Assembly (NCBI RefSeq): GCF_019458025.1
Contig: NZ_JAHZUY010000008.1
Span: forward strand, 1-64,000
Source of the DNA: Caldovatus aquaticus
GTDB lineage: Bacteria; Pseudomonadota; Alphaproteobacteria; Acetobacterales; Acetobacteraceae
Direction of reading: 5' to 3'
Length of the DNA: 64,000 bases
The translations under genes were made by a program, and so were the position numbers. Below the pieces are notes generated by a model, which worked only from the letters and a program-made list of their open reading frames with translations, made no database searches and was not told the DNA's origin. Every line of letters starts with the position of its first letter. Position 1 is the first letter of the stretch. Shown piece after piece: positions 56,743 to 64,000 of this stretch.

Positions 56743-58380
56743 ATGAGCCCACGCCGCCGCCTCCTGCTCTCCGCCTGCCTCGGCGTCCTGCCGCTGCTCG
56801 CGGCCGCCACCGCGCCCGGCCCCGTCCGGGCCCAGGGCACGATCCGCATCGGCATGACCGCGGCCGACATCCCCCTCACCCACGGCCAGCCGGACCAGGG
56901 CTTCGAGGGCAACCGCTTCACCGGCATCCCGCTCTACGACAGCCTCACCATGTGGGACCTGTCGCAGGGCGAGCGGCCCTCGACCGTGATCCCCGGCCTC
57001 GCCACCGAGTGGAGCGTGGACCCGAACGACCGCACGCGCTGGATCTTCCGCCTGCGCCGCGGGGTGAGGTTCCACGACGGCTCCGCGTTCGACGCCGACG
57101 CCGTGGTGTGGAACGTGCGCAAGGTGCTCGACCGCGAGGCGCCGCACTACGACCCGCGCCAGGTCGGCCTGACCGCGACGCGCATGCCGACGCTGCGGCG
57201 GGCGGAGAAGGTGGACGACCACACGGTGGCGCTCTACACCTCCGAGCCCGACAGCCTGCTGCCGATCAACCTGACCAACCTGTTCATGGCCTCGCCGGCG
57301 CACTGGGAGCGGCTGCGCCAGCAGCACCCGACCGCCGAGGCCACCTGGAACGCCTTCGCCGCCAATCCCTCCGGCACCGGCCCCTTCCGCATGGCCCGCT
57401 TCGTGCCGCGCGAGCGGGTCGAGTACGTGCGCAACCCGGACTACTGGGGCGAGCCCAAGGCGCGCGCCGAGCGCATCGTCCTGCTGCCGATCCCCGAGCC
57501 GAACGCCCGCACCGCCGCGCTGCTCTCCGGCCAGGTGGACTGGATCGAGGCGCCGGCGCCGGACGCGGTGCCGCAGCTCCGCGCGCGGGGGATGCAGATC
57601 TTCCAGAACGTCCAGCCGCACGTCTGGCCCTGGCAGCCCTGCTTCGTCGGCGATTCGCCGCTGCGCGACGTGCGCGTGCGGCGGGCGCTGAACCTCGCGA
57701 TCGACCGCGAGGGGCTGAAGCAGCTCCTCAACGGCATGATGGTGCCGGCGGTGGGCACGGTGCCGCCCGGCCATCCCTGGTGGGGCAACCCCTCCTTCCG
57801 GATCCGCACCGACAAGGCGGAGGCGCGGCGGCTGCTCGCCGAGGCGGGCTACGGCCCGCAGCGGCCGCTGAACCTGCGGGTGCAGATCTCCGCGAGCGGC
57901 TCGGGGCAGATGCAGCCGCTGGCGATGAACGAGTTCATCCAGCAGGACCTCCGCTCGCTCCACGTCAACGTCGAGTTCGACGTGGTGGACTGGAACACGC
58001 TGTTCACCAACTGGCGCCAGGGCTGCCAGCACGCAACGGCGCGCGGGGCGCACGCGATCAACGTCTCCTACTCGGCGATGGACCCGTTCTTCGGGCTGGT
58101 CCGGTTCTACGACAGCAGGATGGCGCCCCCCGTCTCCAACAACTGGGGCCACTTCAACGACCCGCGCTTCGACCGTCTGGTCGCCGAGGCGCGCAACGCC
58201 TTCGAGCCGGAGGCGCGCGACGCCGCGCTGGCGCGGCTGCAGGCCGCGGGCGTGGACGAGGCGCTGTTCATCTGGATCGCCCACGACGTCGGCCCGCGTG
58301 CGATGAGCCCGCGCGTCAGGGGCCACGTCCAGCCGCAGAACTGGTTCGTGGACCTGCGCTACCCCTACATCCAGCAGTGA
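56743..58380 (+). CDS. Peptide/nickel-type ABC transporter substrate-binding protein
   Basis: A 545-residue SBP family 5 protein. A signal peptide (LLLSACLGVLPLLAAATAPG, cut near VRAQ) leads into a DppA-like body. RWIFRLRRGVRFHDGSAFDADAVVWN is the family hallmark, and PFRMARFVPRERVEYVRNPDYWG follows. Ligands of this family include peptides, opines, sugars and nickel; none can be chosen here. GGGAGG precedes the ATG. It leads an operon with two permeases and a cytochrome P450. Confidence 0.94.
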   Translation: MSPRRRLLLSACLGVLPLLAAATAPGPVRAQGTIRIGMTAADIPLTHGQPDQGFEGNRFTGIPLYDSLTMWDLSQGERPSTVIPGLATEWSVDPNDRTRWIFRLRRGVRFHDGSAFDADAVVWNVRKVLDREAPHYDPRQVGLTATRMPTLRRAEKVDDHTVALYTSEPDSLLPINLTNLFMASPAHWERLRQQHPTAEATWNAFAANPSGTGPFRMARFVPRERVEYVRNPDYWGEPKARAERIVLLPIPEPNARTAALLSGQVDWIEAPAPDAVPQLRARGMQIFQNVQPHVWPWQPCFVGDSPLRDVRVRRALNLAIDREGLKQLLNGMMVPAVGTVPPGHPWWGNPSFRIRTDKAEARRLLAEAGYGPQRPLNLRVQISASGSGQMQPLAMNEFIQQDLRSLHVNVEFDVVDWNTLFTNWRQGCQHATARGAHAINVSYSAMDPFFGLVRFYDSRMAPPVSNNWGHFNDPRFDRLVAEARNAFEPEARDAALARLQAAGVDEALFIWIAHDVGPRAMSPRVRGHVQPQNWFVDLRYPYIQQ

Positions 58381-58435
58381 CCAGCGGCCGCCGGCGCGGC
58401 GCGCCGAGCGCCGCGCCGGGGCCATCGAGGGACCG

Positions 58436-59389
58436 ATGATCCGCTACCTGATCCGCCGCATCCTCTACGCCGTGCCCATCGCCCTCGCGGTGGGCTTCGT
58501 CTGCTTCATGCTGGTGCAGATCGCCCCGGGCGACCCGATCAACGCCATCGTCCCGGCGGACGCGCCGGGCGAGGTGGTGGAGCAGGTGCGGCGCGACTAC
58601 GGCCTCGACCGGCCGCTGCCGGTGCAGTTCGGCATCTGGCTGGCGAAGGTGGCGCAGGGCGACCTCGGCCGCTCGCTGGCGACGGGGCGGACGGTGTGGT
58701 CGGATCTGTCGACCGCGATCGGCAACACGCTGACGCTGGCGGTGGCGGCGGCGCTGCTCGGCTTCACGCTGGGCTGCGTCCTCGGCGGCCTGGCGGGCAC
58801 CTTCCGCGGCTCGCTGCTCGACCGCGTGGCGGTGGGCGCGGCGGTGGCGGGCGTGTCGGTGCCGCACTACTGGCTCGGCATGGTGCTGGTGGTGATCTTC
58901 TCGGTGCAGCTCAACTGGCTGCCCGCGATGGGCGCGGGACCGGGCGGCTCGTCGGACTGGGCGTGGGACTGGGAGCACGTGCAGCACCTGGTGCTGCCGG
59001 CGGTGACGCTCTCGGTGATCCCGATGGGGATCGTGACGCGCACGGTGCGCGGGATCGTGGCCGAGATCATGAACCAGGAATTCGTCGTCGCGCTGCGCGG
59101 CAAGGGGCTCACGCGCCGGGGCGTGTTCCTGCACGTGGTCAAGAACGCGGCGCCCAACACCCTCGCCGTGATGGGGCTGCAGCTCGGCTACCTGATGGGC
59201 GGCTCGATCCTGGTGGAGACGGTGTTCTCCTGGCCGGGGACGGGGCTGCTGCTCAACAGCGCGATCTTCCAGCGCGACCTGCCGGTGCTGCAGGGCACGA
59301 TCCTGGTGCTCGCCATGTTCTTCGTGGCGCTGAACCTGGCGGTGGACCTGATGCAGACGGCGCTCGACCCGCGCATCCGGCGGGCCTGA
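58436..59389 (+). CDS. Peptide-type ABC transporter permease (DppB-like)
   Basis: A 317-residue permease with six helices. MIRYLIRRILYAVPIALAVGFVCFMLVQIAPGDP is the usual first helix and loop. GLDRPLPVQFGIWLAKVAQGDLGRSL and the EAA-type RGKGLTRRGVFLHVVKNAAPNT coupling loop follow. It is 55 nt after the binding-protein gene. Confidence 0.95.
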   Translation: MIRYLIRRILYAVPIALAVGFVCFMLVQIAPGDPINAIVPADAPGEVVEQVRRDYGLDRPLPVQFGIWLAKVAQGDLGRSLATGRTVWSDLSTAIGNTLTLAVAAALLGFTLGCVLGGLAGTFRGSLLDRVAVGAAVAGVSVPHYWLGMVLVVIFSVQLNWLPAMGAGPGGSSDWAWDWEHVQHLVLPAVTLSVIPMGIVTRTVRGIVAEIMNQEFVVALRGKGLTRRGVFLHVVKNAAPNTLAVMGLQLGYLMGGSILVETVFSWPGTGLLLNSAIFQRDLPVLQGTILVLAMFFVALNLAVDLMQTALDPRIRRA

Positions 59390-59402
59390 GGGGGAGGCGC
59401 CG

Positions 59403-60323
59403 ATGGGCACGACGACGACCACCCGCCCCGCCACCGCCGCCGAGGCCGAGCTCGCGGTCCAGGCGCGGCAGGCGCCGGTCCGCTCCCAGGGCTACTGGGC
59501 GGGCGTGTGGAAGCGCCTGCGGCGCGATCCGGTGACGATCGCCTGCGCGCTGATCCTGCTCGCGATGCTGCTCGCCATCCTCTTCGCGCCGCTGCTCGCG
59601 CCGCACGATCCCTACCAGGGCAGCATGCTGCGCCGCCTGCGCGCGATCGGCACGCCCGGCTACCCGCTCGGCACCGACGAGCTCGGGCGCGACATGCTGA
59701 CGCGGCTGCTCTATGGCGGGCGGCTCTCCTGGTTCATGGGCATCCTGCCGGTGGCGATCGCCTTCGTCGTCGGCACCACGCTCGGCGTGCTGGCGGGCTA
59801 CGCCGGCGGCAAGGTGAACATGGCGATCATGCGCGTGACCGACGTGTTCTACGCCTTCCCCTCGGTGCTGCTCGCGGTGGCGATCTCGGGCGCGCTCGGG
59901 GCCGGCATCCTGAACGCGATCCTGGCGCTGACCCTGGTCTTCATCCCGCCGATCATCCGCGTCGCCGAGAGCGTGACGACCGGGGTGCGCAGCCTCGACT
60001 TCGTGGACGCGGCGCGCGCCTCCGGCGCCGGAGCCTTCACCGTGGTGCGGGTGCACGTGCTCGGCAACGTGCTCGGCCCGATCTTCGTCTACGCGACCAG
60101 CCTGATCAGCGTGAGCATGATCCTGGCGAGCGGCCTCTCCTTCCTCGGCCTCGGCACCAGGCCGCCGGAGCCCGAGTGGGGCCTGATGCTGAACACGCTG
60201 CGCACGGCGATCTACGTGCAGCCCTGGGTCGCGGTGCTGCCGGGCGCCTGCATCTTCGTCACCTCGATCTGCTTCAACCTGCTCTCCGACGGGTTGCGGC
60301 AGGCGATGGACGTGAAGGCGTGA
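59403..60323 (+). CDS. Peptide-type ABC transporter permease (DppC-like)
   Basis: A 306-residue second permease: LFAPLLAPHDPYQGSMLRRLRAIGTPGYPLGTDELGRDMLTRLLYGGR is the DppC hallmark, with ARASGAGAFTVVRVHVLGNVL as the coupling loop. The DppD/DppF ATPase genes that normally follow are missing. The next gene is a cytochrome P450 whose GTG overlaps this stop by four bases. Confidence 0.95.
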   Translation: MGTTTTTRPATAAEAELAVQARQAPVRSQGYWAGVWKRLRRDPVTIACALILLAMLLAILFAPLLAPHDPYQGSMLRRLRAIGTPGYPLGTDELGRDMLTRLLYGGRLSWFMGILPVAIAFVVGTTLGVLAGYAGGKVNMAIMRVTDVFYAFPSVLLAVAISGALGAGILNAILALTLVFIPPIIRVAESVTTGVRSLDFVDAARASGAGAFTVVRVHVLGNVLGPIFVYATSLISVSMILASGLSFLGLGTRPPEPEWGLMLNTLRTAIYVQPWVAVLPGACIFVTSICFNLLSDGLRQAMDVKA

Positions 60324-61567
60324 GCGCCGCCGCCCCCGGCGCGCCGGACGAGGCGGAGCTGGTCCGCCGCTTCGACCTGCGCGCCCTGCCGCCGGAGTTC
60401 TACGAGGACCCCTTCCCGACCTACCGCGCGCTGCGGCGCCTCTCGCCGGTGCACCGGCTGCCCGACGGGACCTGGTTCCTCACCCGCCATGCCGACCTCT
60501 CCGCCGTGTATCGCGACACCGCCACCTTCAGCTCCGACAAGAAGGTGGAGTTCGGGGCGAAGTTCGGCGGCGGGCCGCTCTACGAGCACCACACCACCAG
60601 CCTCGTCTTCAACGACCCGCCGCTGCACACCCGCGTCCGCCGCCTGATCGGCGGCGCCCTCTCCCCGCCCGCGGTCGCGGCGATGGAGCCGGGGCTGCGC
60701 GCCCTGGTCGCGCGGCTGCTCGACGCGATGGCGGCGAAGCCCGGCGGCCGGGTGGACCTGATCGAGGACTTCGCCGCCGTCATCCCGGTCGAGGTGATCG
60801 GCAACCTCCTCGACGCGCCGCGGGAGGAACGGGGGCCGCTGCGCGGCCGGTCGCTCGCCATCCTCGGCGCGCTCGAGCCGGTGCTGACGCCGGAGCGGCG
60901 CGAACGCGGCGAGCGGGCGGTGCGCGAGTTCCTCGCCTGGCTCGAGACCCTCGTCGCCGCGCGCCGCCGCCCCGGCGACCCGGCGCGCGACGTGCTGACG
61001 CGGCTGATCATGGGCGAGGCCGAGACCGGCGAGCGCCTGACCGCGCACGAGCTGCTGCACAACTGCATCTTCCTCCTCAACGCCGGGCACGAGACGACCA
61101 CCAACCTGATCGGCAACGCGCTGCACCTGCTCTGCGAATGGCCGGGCGAGCGCGCCCGCCTGCTCGCCGACCCCGCGCTGATGCGGAGCACGGTGGAGGA
61201 GTTCCTGCGCTTCCAGTCCTCCAACCAGTTCGGCAACCGGCGCGCGGTGCGGCCGGCGCGGATCGGCGGGGTGGACCTGCCGGAGGGCGCGCTGATCACG
61301 CTCTGCATCGGCGCGGCGAACCGCGACCCGGAGGTGTTCGCCGACCCGGACCGGCTGGACGTCGCGCGCAGGCCCAACCCGCATCTCGGCTTCGGCGGCG
61401 GCGCGCACATCTGCGCCGGCCTCCTGGTGGCGCGGCTGGAGGCGCGCGTCGCGCTCTCGATGTTCCTCGAGCGCTTCCCGCGCTACGCGCTGGACGGCGC
61501 CCCGGTGCGCGGCGGGCGGGCGCGGTTCCGCGGCTTCCTGTCGCTGCCGGCGCGGCTCGAGGGGTGA
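60320..61567 (+). CDS. Cytochrome P450
   Basis: A 415-residue soluble bacterial P450. The I-helix oxygen-binding segment is NAGHETTTN, the ExxR motif is EEFLR, and the haem-ligand Cys365 lies in FGGGAHICAG. It needs ferredoxin and a reductase, which are not encoded nearby. The GTG start overlaps the permease stop as GTGA, so it is translated with an importer. The simplest reading is that the P450 oxidises the imported compound. Substrate unknown. Confidence 0.95.
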   Translation: MSAAAPGAPDEAELVRRFDLRALPPEFYEDPFPTYRALRRLSPVHRLPDGTWFLTRHADLSAVYRDTATFSSDKKVEFGAKFGGGPLYEHHTTSLVFNDPPLHTRVRRLIGGALSPPAVAAMEPGLRALVARLLDAMAAKPGGRVDLIEDFAAVIPVEVIGNLLDAPREERGPLRGRSLAILGALEPVLTPERRERGERAVREFLAWLETLVAARRRPGDPARDVLTRLIMGEAETGERLTAHELLHNCIFLLNAGHETTTNLIGNALHLLCEWPGERARLLADPALMRSTVEEFLRFQSSNQFGNRRAVRPARIGGVDLPEGALITLCIGAANRDPEVFADPDRLDVARRPNPHLGFGGGAHICAGLLVARLEARVALSMFLERFPRYALDGAPVRGGRARFRGFLSLPARLEG

Positions 61568-61601
61568 GGCCCGCCCGCCGCGCCCCCGGCCGCCGTTCCG
61601 C

Positions 61602-62246
61602 CTACGTCAGCCGCGGCCCCAGCCAGAGGCGGAAGCCCTCGTGCTCGCCCAGCCGCTCGTACCAGGCGCGCAGCGCCGGGAACTCCGGCATGCCCTCGAT
61701 GCGCACCTCCTCGCCGAACCAGCGCCGCGCATAGGCGCCGAGCGCGATGTCGGCGAGCGTGAACGCCGCCCCCTCCACGTACGGCCCGCCGTGCCGCGCG
61801 AGCTGCGCCTCGAGGATCGCCCAGCATTCCGCCGCCGCCTGCATCGCCGCCCGCACCTGCGCCATATCGCGCTTCTCCGGCGGCGTGCGCACCATGCCCC
61901 AGAACAGCCCCCGCTCCGCCGGGCTCAGCGTCGAGAGCTGCCAGTCGAGCCAGCGGTCCACGCTCGCCCGCGCCCCCGGGTCGGCGGGATAGAGCGCGAG
62001 CCCCTTCGCCCCGCCGTGCCGCATGCAGAGGTAGCGCAGGATCGCGTTCGACTCCCACAGCACATAGTCGCCGTCCACCAGCGTCGGCACGCGGCCGTTC
62101 GGGTTCAGCGCGCGGTAGTCCGGGTCGTTGACGCGGCCGAAGGCCATGCCGGCGTCAATGCGCTCGCAGGGCAGGCCGAGCTCGGTCAGCCCCCACAGCA
62201 CCTTGATGACGTTGATCGAATTCCTGCGGCCCCAGACCGTCAGCAT
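61602..62246 (-). CDS. Glutathione S-transferase family protein
   Basis: A 214-residue GST. The thioredoxin-like domain has LTVWGRRNSINVIKVLWGLTELG, NPNGRVPTLVDGD (cis-Pro) and WESNAILRYLC (the Glu-Ser that holds the gamma-glutamyl group). An all-helical C-terminal domain follows with FTLADIALGAYARRWF. The RRNSxNV start is like the bacterial theta/beta-type GSTs with a Ser or Asn at the thiol site. Substrate unknown. Confidence 0.92.
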   Translation of the reverse strand: MLTVWGRRNSINVIKVLWGLTELGLPCERIDAGMAFGRVNDPDYRALNPNGRVPTLVDGDYVLWESNAILRYLCMRHGGAKGLALYPADPGARASVDRWLDWQLSTLSPAERGLFWGMVRTPPEKRDMAQVRAAMQAAAECWAILEAQLARHGGPYVEGAAFTLADIALGAYARRWFGEEVRIEGMPEFPALRAWYERLGEHEGFRLWLGPRLT

Positions 62247-62276
62247 CGGCGCCTTCCTCCCCTCCGCACGGCGCCC

Positions 62277-62305
62277 AGGCTAGGGCAGGCCGCGCACCGC
62301 GTCAG
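62277..62305 (-). promoter_or_regulatory. GST promoter
   Basis: CTGACG (62305..62300), a 17-nt spacer and TAGCCT (62282..62277), about 30 nt before the ATG. It is back to back with the copper-type promoter. Confidence 0.45.
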
Positions 62306-62317
62306 CCGCAGCGGGCC

Positions 62318-62348
62318 TTGACCTTCCCACCGTGGGAACCGCCATGTC
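62318..62348 (+). promoter_or_regulatory. CueR-type (MerR family) copper-responsive promoter
   Basis: TTGACC (62318-62323) and CATGTC (62343-62348) are 19 nt apart, the over-long spacing that MerR-family activators correct. Within the spacer is the palindrome TTCCCA-ccg-TGGGAA (62324-62338). The whole reads ACCTTCCC...GGGAACC, close to the CueR box of copA promoters. The target is the DUF305 gene 65 nt downstream. Confidence 0.7.
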
Positions 62349-62413
62349 CTGGCGCCCGCGGCTCCCGGCGTTTCCGGGGAGCCGCCGAAGTCCGGAGACG
62401 GAGAACCGCCGCC

Positions 62414-63361
62414 ATGACCGCCGCCCGTTCCCCCGCCGCGCCGGGCCGCCGGCGCGCCGGCCTCGCCGCGGCCGCCGCCATGCTCGCCGCCCTCGCCGGC
62501 CCGCCCGCCCGCGCCGACCAGGCCACCGACCCGCTGCGGGAATACGCGCCGGGCGACGCGCCCGTCCCCTCCATCTGGTTCGACGTGCTGATCCTGCCGC
62601 CCGGCGCCGACCCGGCCGAGGCGGCGCGCGCCGCCGCCGAGGCCGACCGCCGCTACGTCGCCGCGATGCGCGCGCACCATGCCGGGGCGCTGACCATGGC
62701 GCGGGCGTATCTCGCCGACCCGAACGCCTCCTCGCCCGTGCTCCGCCGCCTCGCCCAGGCGATCATCGAGAACCAGGCCTACGAGATCGCCCTGCTCGAC
62801 GACATCGCGCGGCGGATCGAGGAGCGGCCGCGCCTCGCCGACCTCGGCTTCGTGCGGCTCGCGCTGCGGCCGCTGGCGACTGAGAATCTCGGCCAGATCT
62901 GGGGCTTCCGACGCGCGCCGCTGCCCGGCATCGCCGAGGCGCTGGCGGACGGGCCGGTGACCGAGCGCGACGTGCAGTTCGCCAAGGCGATGACGATCCA
63001 CCACCAGGCCGCGCTCGACATGGCGCGCGCCTACAACGCGGACCCGAACGCGCGCAACGGCGTGCTGAAGTGGCTGAACGTCGGCATCATCGCCGACCAG
63101 AGCCAGGAGATCGCGCTGATGCGGCGCGTGATCGCCGCCTATCCGGGCGATCCCGAGGCGGTGCGCGTGGATCCCTCCATGATCCACGGCATGGAGGGGC
63201 ACGCCGCCGCGCCCGGCCACGCCGGCGGCCACGCGGCGGAGGCGCCGGCCGCGGCGCCCGCGCCGACTGCCGCCCCCGCGCGCCGGTCGGCCGCCACGGC
63301 CGCAGCGCGGCGGCCGGCGCCGCGCCCTGCCGCGGCGGCGCCCGCCGGCCACGCCCACTGA
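62414..63361 (+). CDS. DUF305 family periplasmic protein with His-rich tail
   Basis: A 315-residue protein with a signal peptide (AGLAAAAAMLAALAGPPARA). It has two DUF305-type helical units, each with the paired-His motif: MRAHHAGALTMARAYL (about 75-90) and MTIHHQAALDMARAY (about 194-208). The C-terminus carries GMEGH, PGHAGGH and GHAH. DUF305 includes the copper-binding cyanobacterial CopM, and the CueR-like promoter supports a copper-handling role. The start at 62414 follows GGAGACGGAGA; longer starts would overlap the promoter. Confidence 0.9.
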   Translation: MTAARSPAAPGRRRAGLAAAAAMLAALAGPPARADQATDPLREYAPGDAPVPSIWFDVLILPPGADPAEAARAAAEADRRYVAAMRAHHAGALTMARAYLADPNASSPVLRRLAQAIIENQAYEIALLDDIARRIEERPRLADLGFVRLALRPLATENLGQIWGFRRAPLPGIAEALADGPVTERDVQFAKAMTIHHQAALDMARAYNADPNARNGVLKWLNVGIIADQSQEIALMRRVIAAYPGDPEAVRVDPSMIHGMEGHAAAPGHAGGHAAEAPAAAPAPTAAPARRSAATAAARRPAPRPAAAAPAGHAH

Positions 63362-63378
63362 CCCGCCGCGTCCGCCGC

Positions 63379-64000
63379 TCAGCGCCGCTTCGCCTCGAAC
63401 CGCCAGGGCGCCGCCCCCTCCTCCGCCGGGTCGAGGGCGAGGCGATGCGCCAGCGGCGGGAAGGCCCGGCTGCGGCAGTCCGGCCGGTCGCACAGGCGGC
63501 AGGACAGGCCGATGCCGACCGCGGCGCGCGCCAGGTCGAGCCCGTCCGCGTACACCACCTCCCCCGCCCGGGCGACGTCGCAGCCCATCGCCACCACGTG
63601 CACCGGCGGCGGCTCGCCCCAGCGCGGCGCCGGGCCGTGGACGGTGCGCGCGAAGCAGAGGAAGGCCGCCCCGTCCGGCAGCGCCGCCACCTGCACGCGC
63701 AGCGTGCCCGGCGTGGCGAAGGCGTGGTGCACGATCCACTTCGGGCAGGAGCCGCCGAAGCGCGCGAAGGGGAAGCCCGCCGCCGAGAAGCGCTTGTCCA
63801 CGTTGCCCGCCGGATCGACGCGCAGGAAGAAGAAGGGCACGCCGCGCGCCCCCTCGCGCTGCAGGGTCGAGAGCCGGTGGCAGGCCTGCTCGAAGCTGAC
63901 GCCGAAGCGCGCCGCCAGCGCCTCGACGTCGTGGCGCAGCGCCCGCGCGGCGGCGAGGTAGGCGCCGTAGGGCATCAGCAGCGCCGCGGCGGCGTAGTTG
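63379..64000 (-). CDS. Short-chain acyl-CoA-type regulator (DUF2083), N-terminus beyond the right edge
   Basis: The C-terminal 207 residues of an XRE-family regulator. NYAAAALLMPYGAYLAAA and EALAARFGVSFEQACHRLSTLQR belong to the IrrE/ImmA-like metalloprotease-derived domain. The region from FFFLRVDPAGNVDKRFSAAGFPFARFGGSCPKW to the end is the DUF2083 ligand domain with its cysteine pattern (SCRLCDRPDCRSRAFPP). Relatives sense short-chain acyl-CoA and control glyoxylate or methylcitrate cycle genes. An internal Met at 63975 is not the start, because the frame continues with family sequence to the edge. Confidence 0.9.
   Translation of the reverse strand, partial: NYAAAALLMPYGAYLAAARALRHDVEALAARFGVSFEQACHRLSTLQREGARGVPFFFLRVDPAGNVDKRFSAAGFPFARFGGSCPKWIVHHAFATPGTLRVQVAALPDGAAFLCFARTVHGPAPRWGEPPPVHVVAMGCDVARAGEVVYADGLDLARAAVGIGLSCRLCDRPDCRSRAFPPLAHRLALDPAEEGAAPWRFEAKRR

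Noticed and set aside
55750-58425. Racemase extended to a roughly 890-residue fusion
   Set aside because: The extra N-terminal 620 residues are antisense to the ABC binding-protein gene and composition-only. The MKLLLLNGNT start at 56553 fits the family.
63379-63975. A complete 198-residue protein starting at the Met at 63975
   Set aside because: Family sequence continues in frame upstream to the window edge, so the gene is truncated by the window.

Overview
The window is very GC-rich chromosomal DNA with dense packing and many 4-nt start/stop overlaps. It looks like an alphaproteobacterium, most likely Acetobacteraceae (Roseomonas-like). The reasons are two Bug-type tricarboxylate receptors, a class I PHA synthase, the rplM-rpsI-argC order, a DUF2083-type acyl-CoA regulator and the codon bias. 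This placement is inference; no rRNA or other marker fixes the genus. I see no rRNA, tRNA, CRISPR array, insertion sequence or phage gene.

Layout. 1-9.7 kb: an edge lipoprotein, phaC, three tandem paralogous lipoproteins with overlapping starts and stops, a ketopantoate reductase-like gene, an oxalate-CoA-ligase-like enzyme, gamma carbonic anhydrase, argC, rpsI and rplM. 9.7-16.8 kb: an IlvD/Edd sugar-acid dehydratase, an NAD-binding protein, an M20 amidohydrolase, a small frameshifted DUF6496-like gene, a phosphoribosyltransferase, a stand-alone PncC and a Bug receptor. 16.8-23.5 kb: a catabolic module (VOC protein, group D flavin monooxygenase, TetR, DUF35 plus thiolase-like pair), a second Bug receptor, a polysaccharide deacetylase and a CMD-family protein. 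23.6-27.5 kb: livHMGF.

27.5-37.9 kb: a small lipoprotein, a large secreted WD40-caspase protein, an SH3/glycine-zipper lipoprotein, DUF421 and its partner, a detached LivK, an orphan RHH protein, an MFS transporter and a DUF3047 protein. 38-46.7 kb: dienelactone hydrolase, a small exported protein, an operon with two unrelated kinds of CoA transferase, pssA-psd and a LysM protein. 46.7-55.7 kb: a membrane protein, an LLM oxidoreductase, CinA, short-form PutA, an MBL hydrolase and a small acidic protein. 55.7-64 kb: an Asp/Glu-racemase relative, a peptide-type ABC transporter lacking ATPases but coupled to a cytochrome P450, a GST, a copper-type promoter driving a DUF305 protein, and a DUF2083 regulator cut by the right edge.

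Functionally the region is mostly uptake (Bug, Liv, Dpp, MFS) and catabolism of organic acids, amino acids and aromatics through CoA thioesters, with housekeeping islands (S9/L13, ArgC, phospholipid synthesis). The regulatory signals I trust most are a CueR-like palindrome before the DUF305 gene, paired palindromes between the monooxygenase and tetR genes, and a recurring promoter form with a TTGNCN-type -35 and a TAGCCT-type -10.
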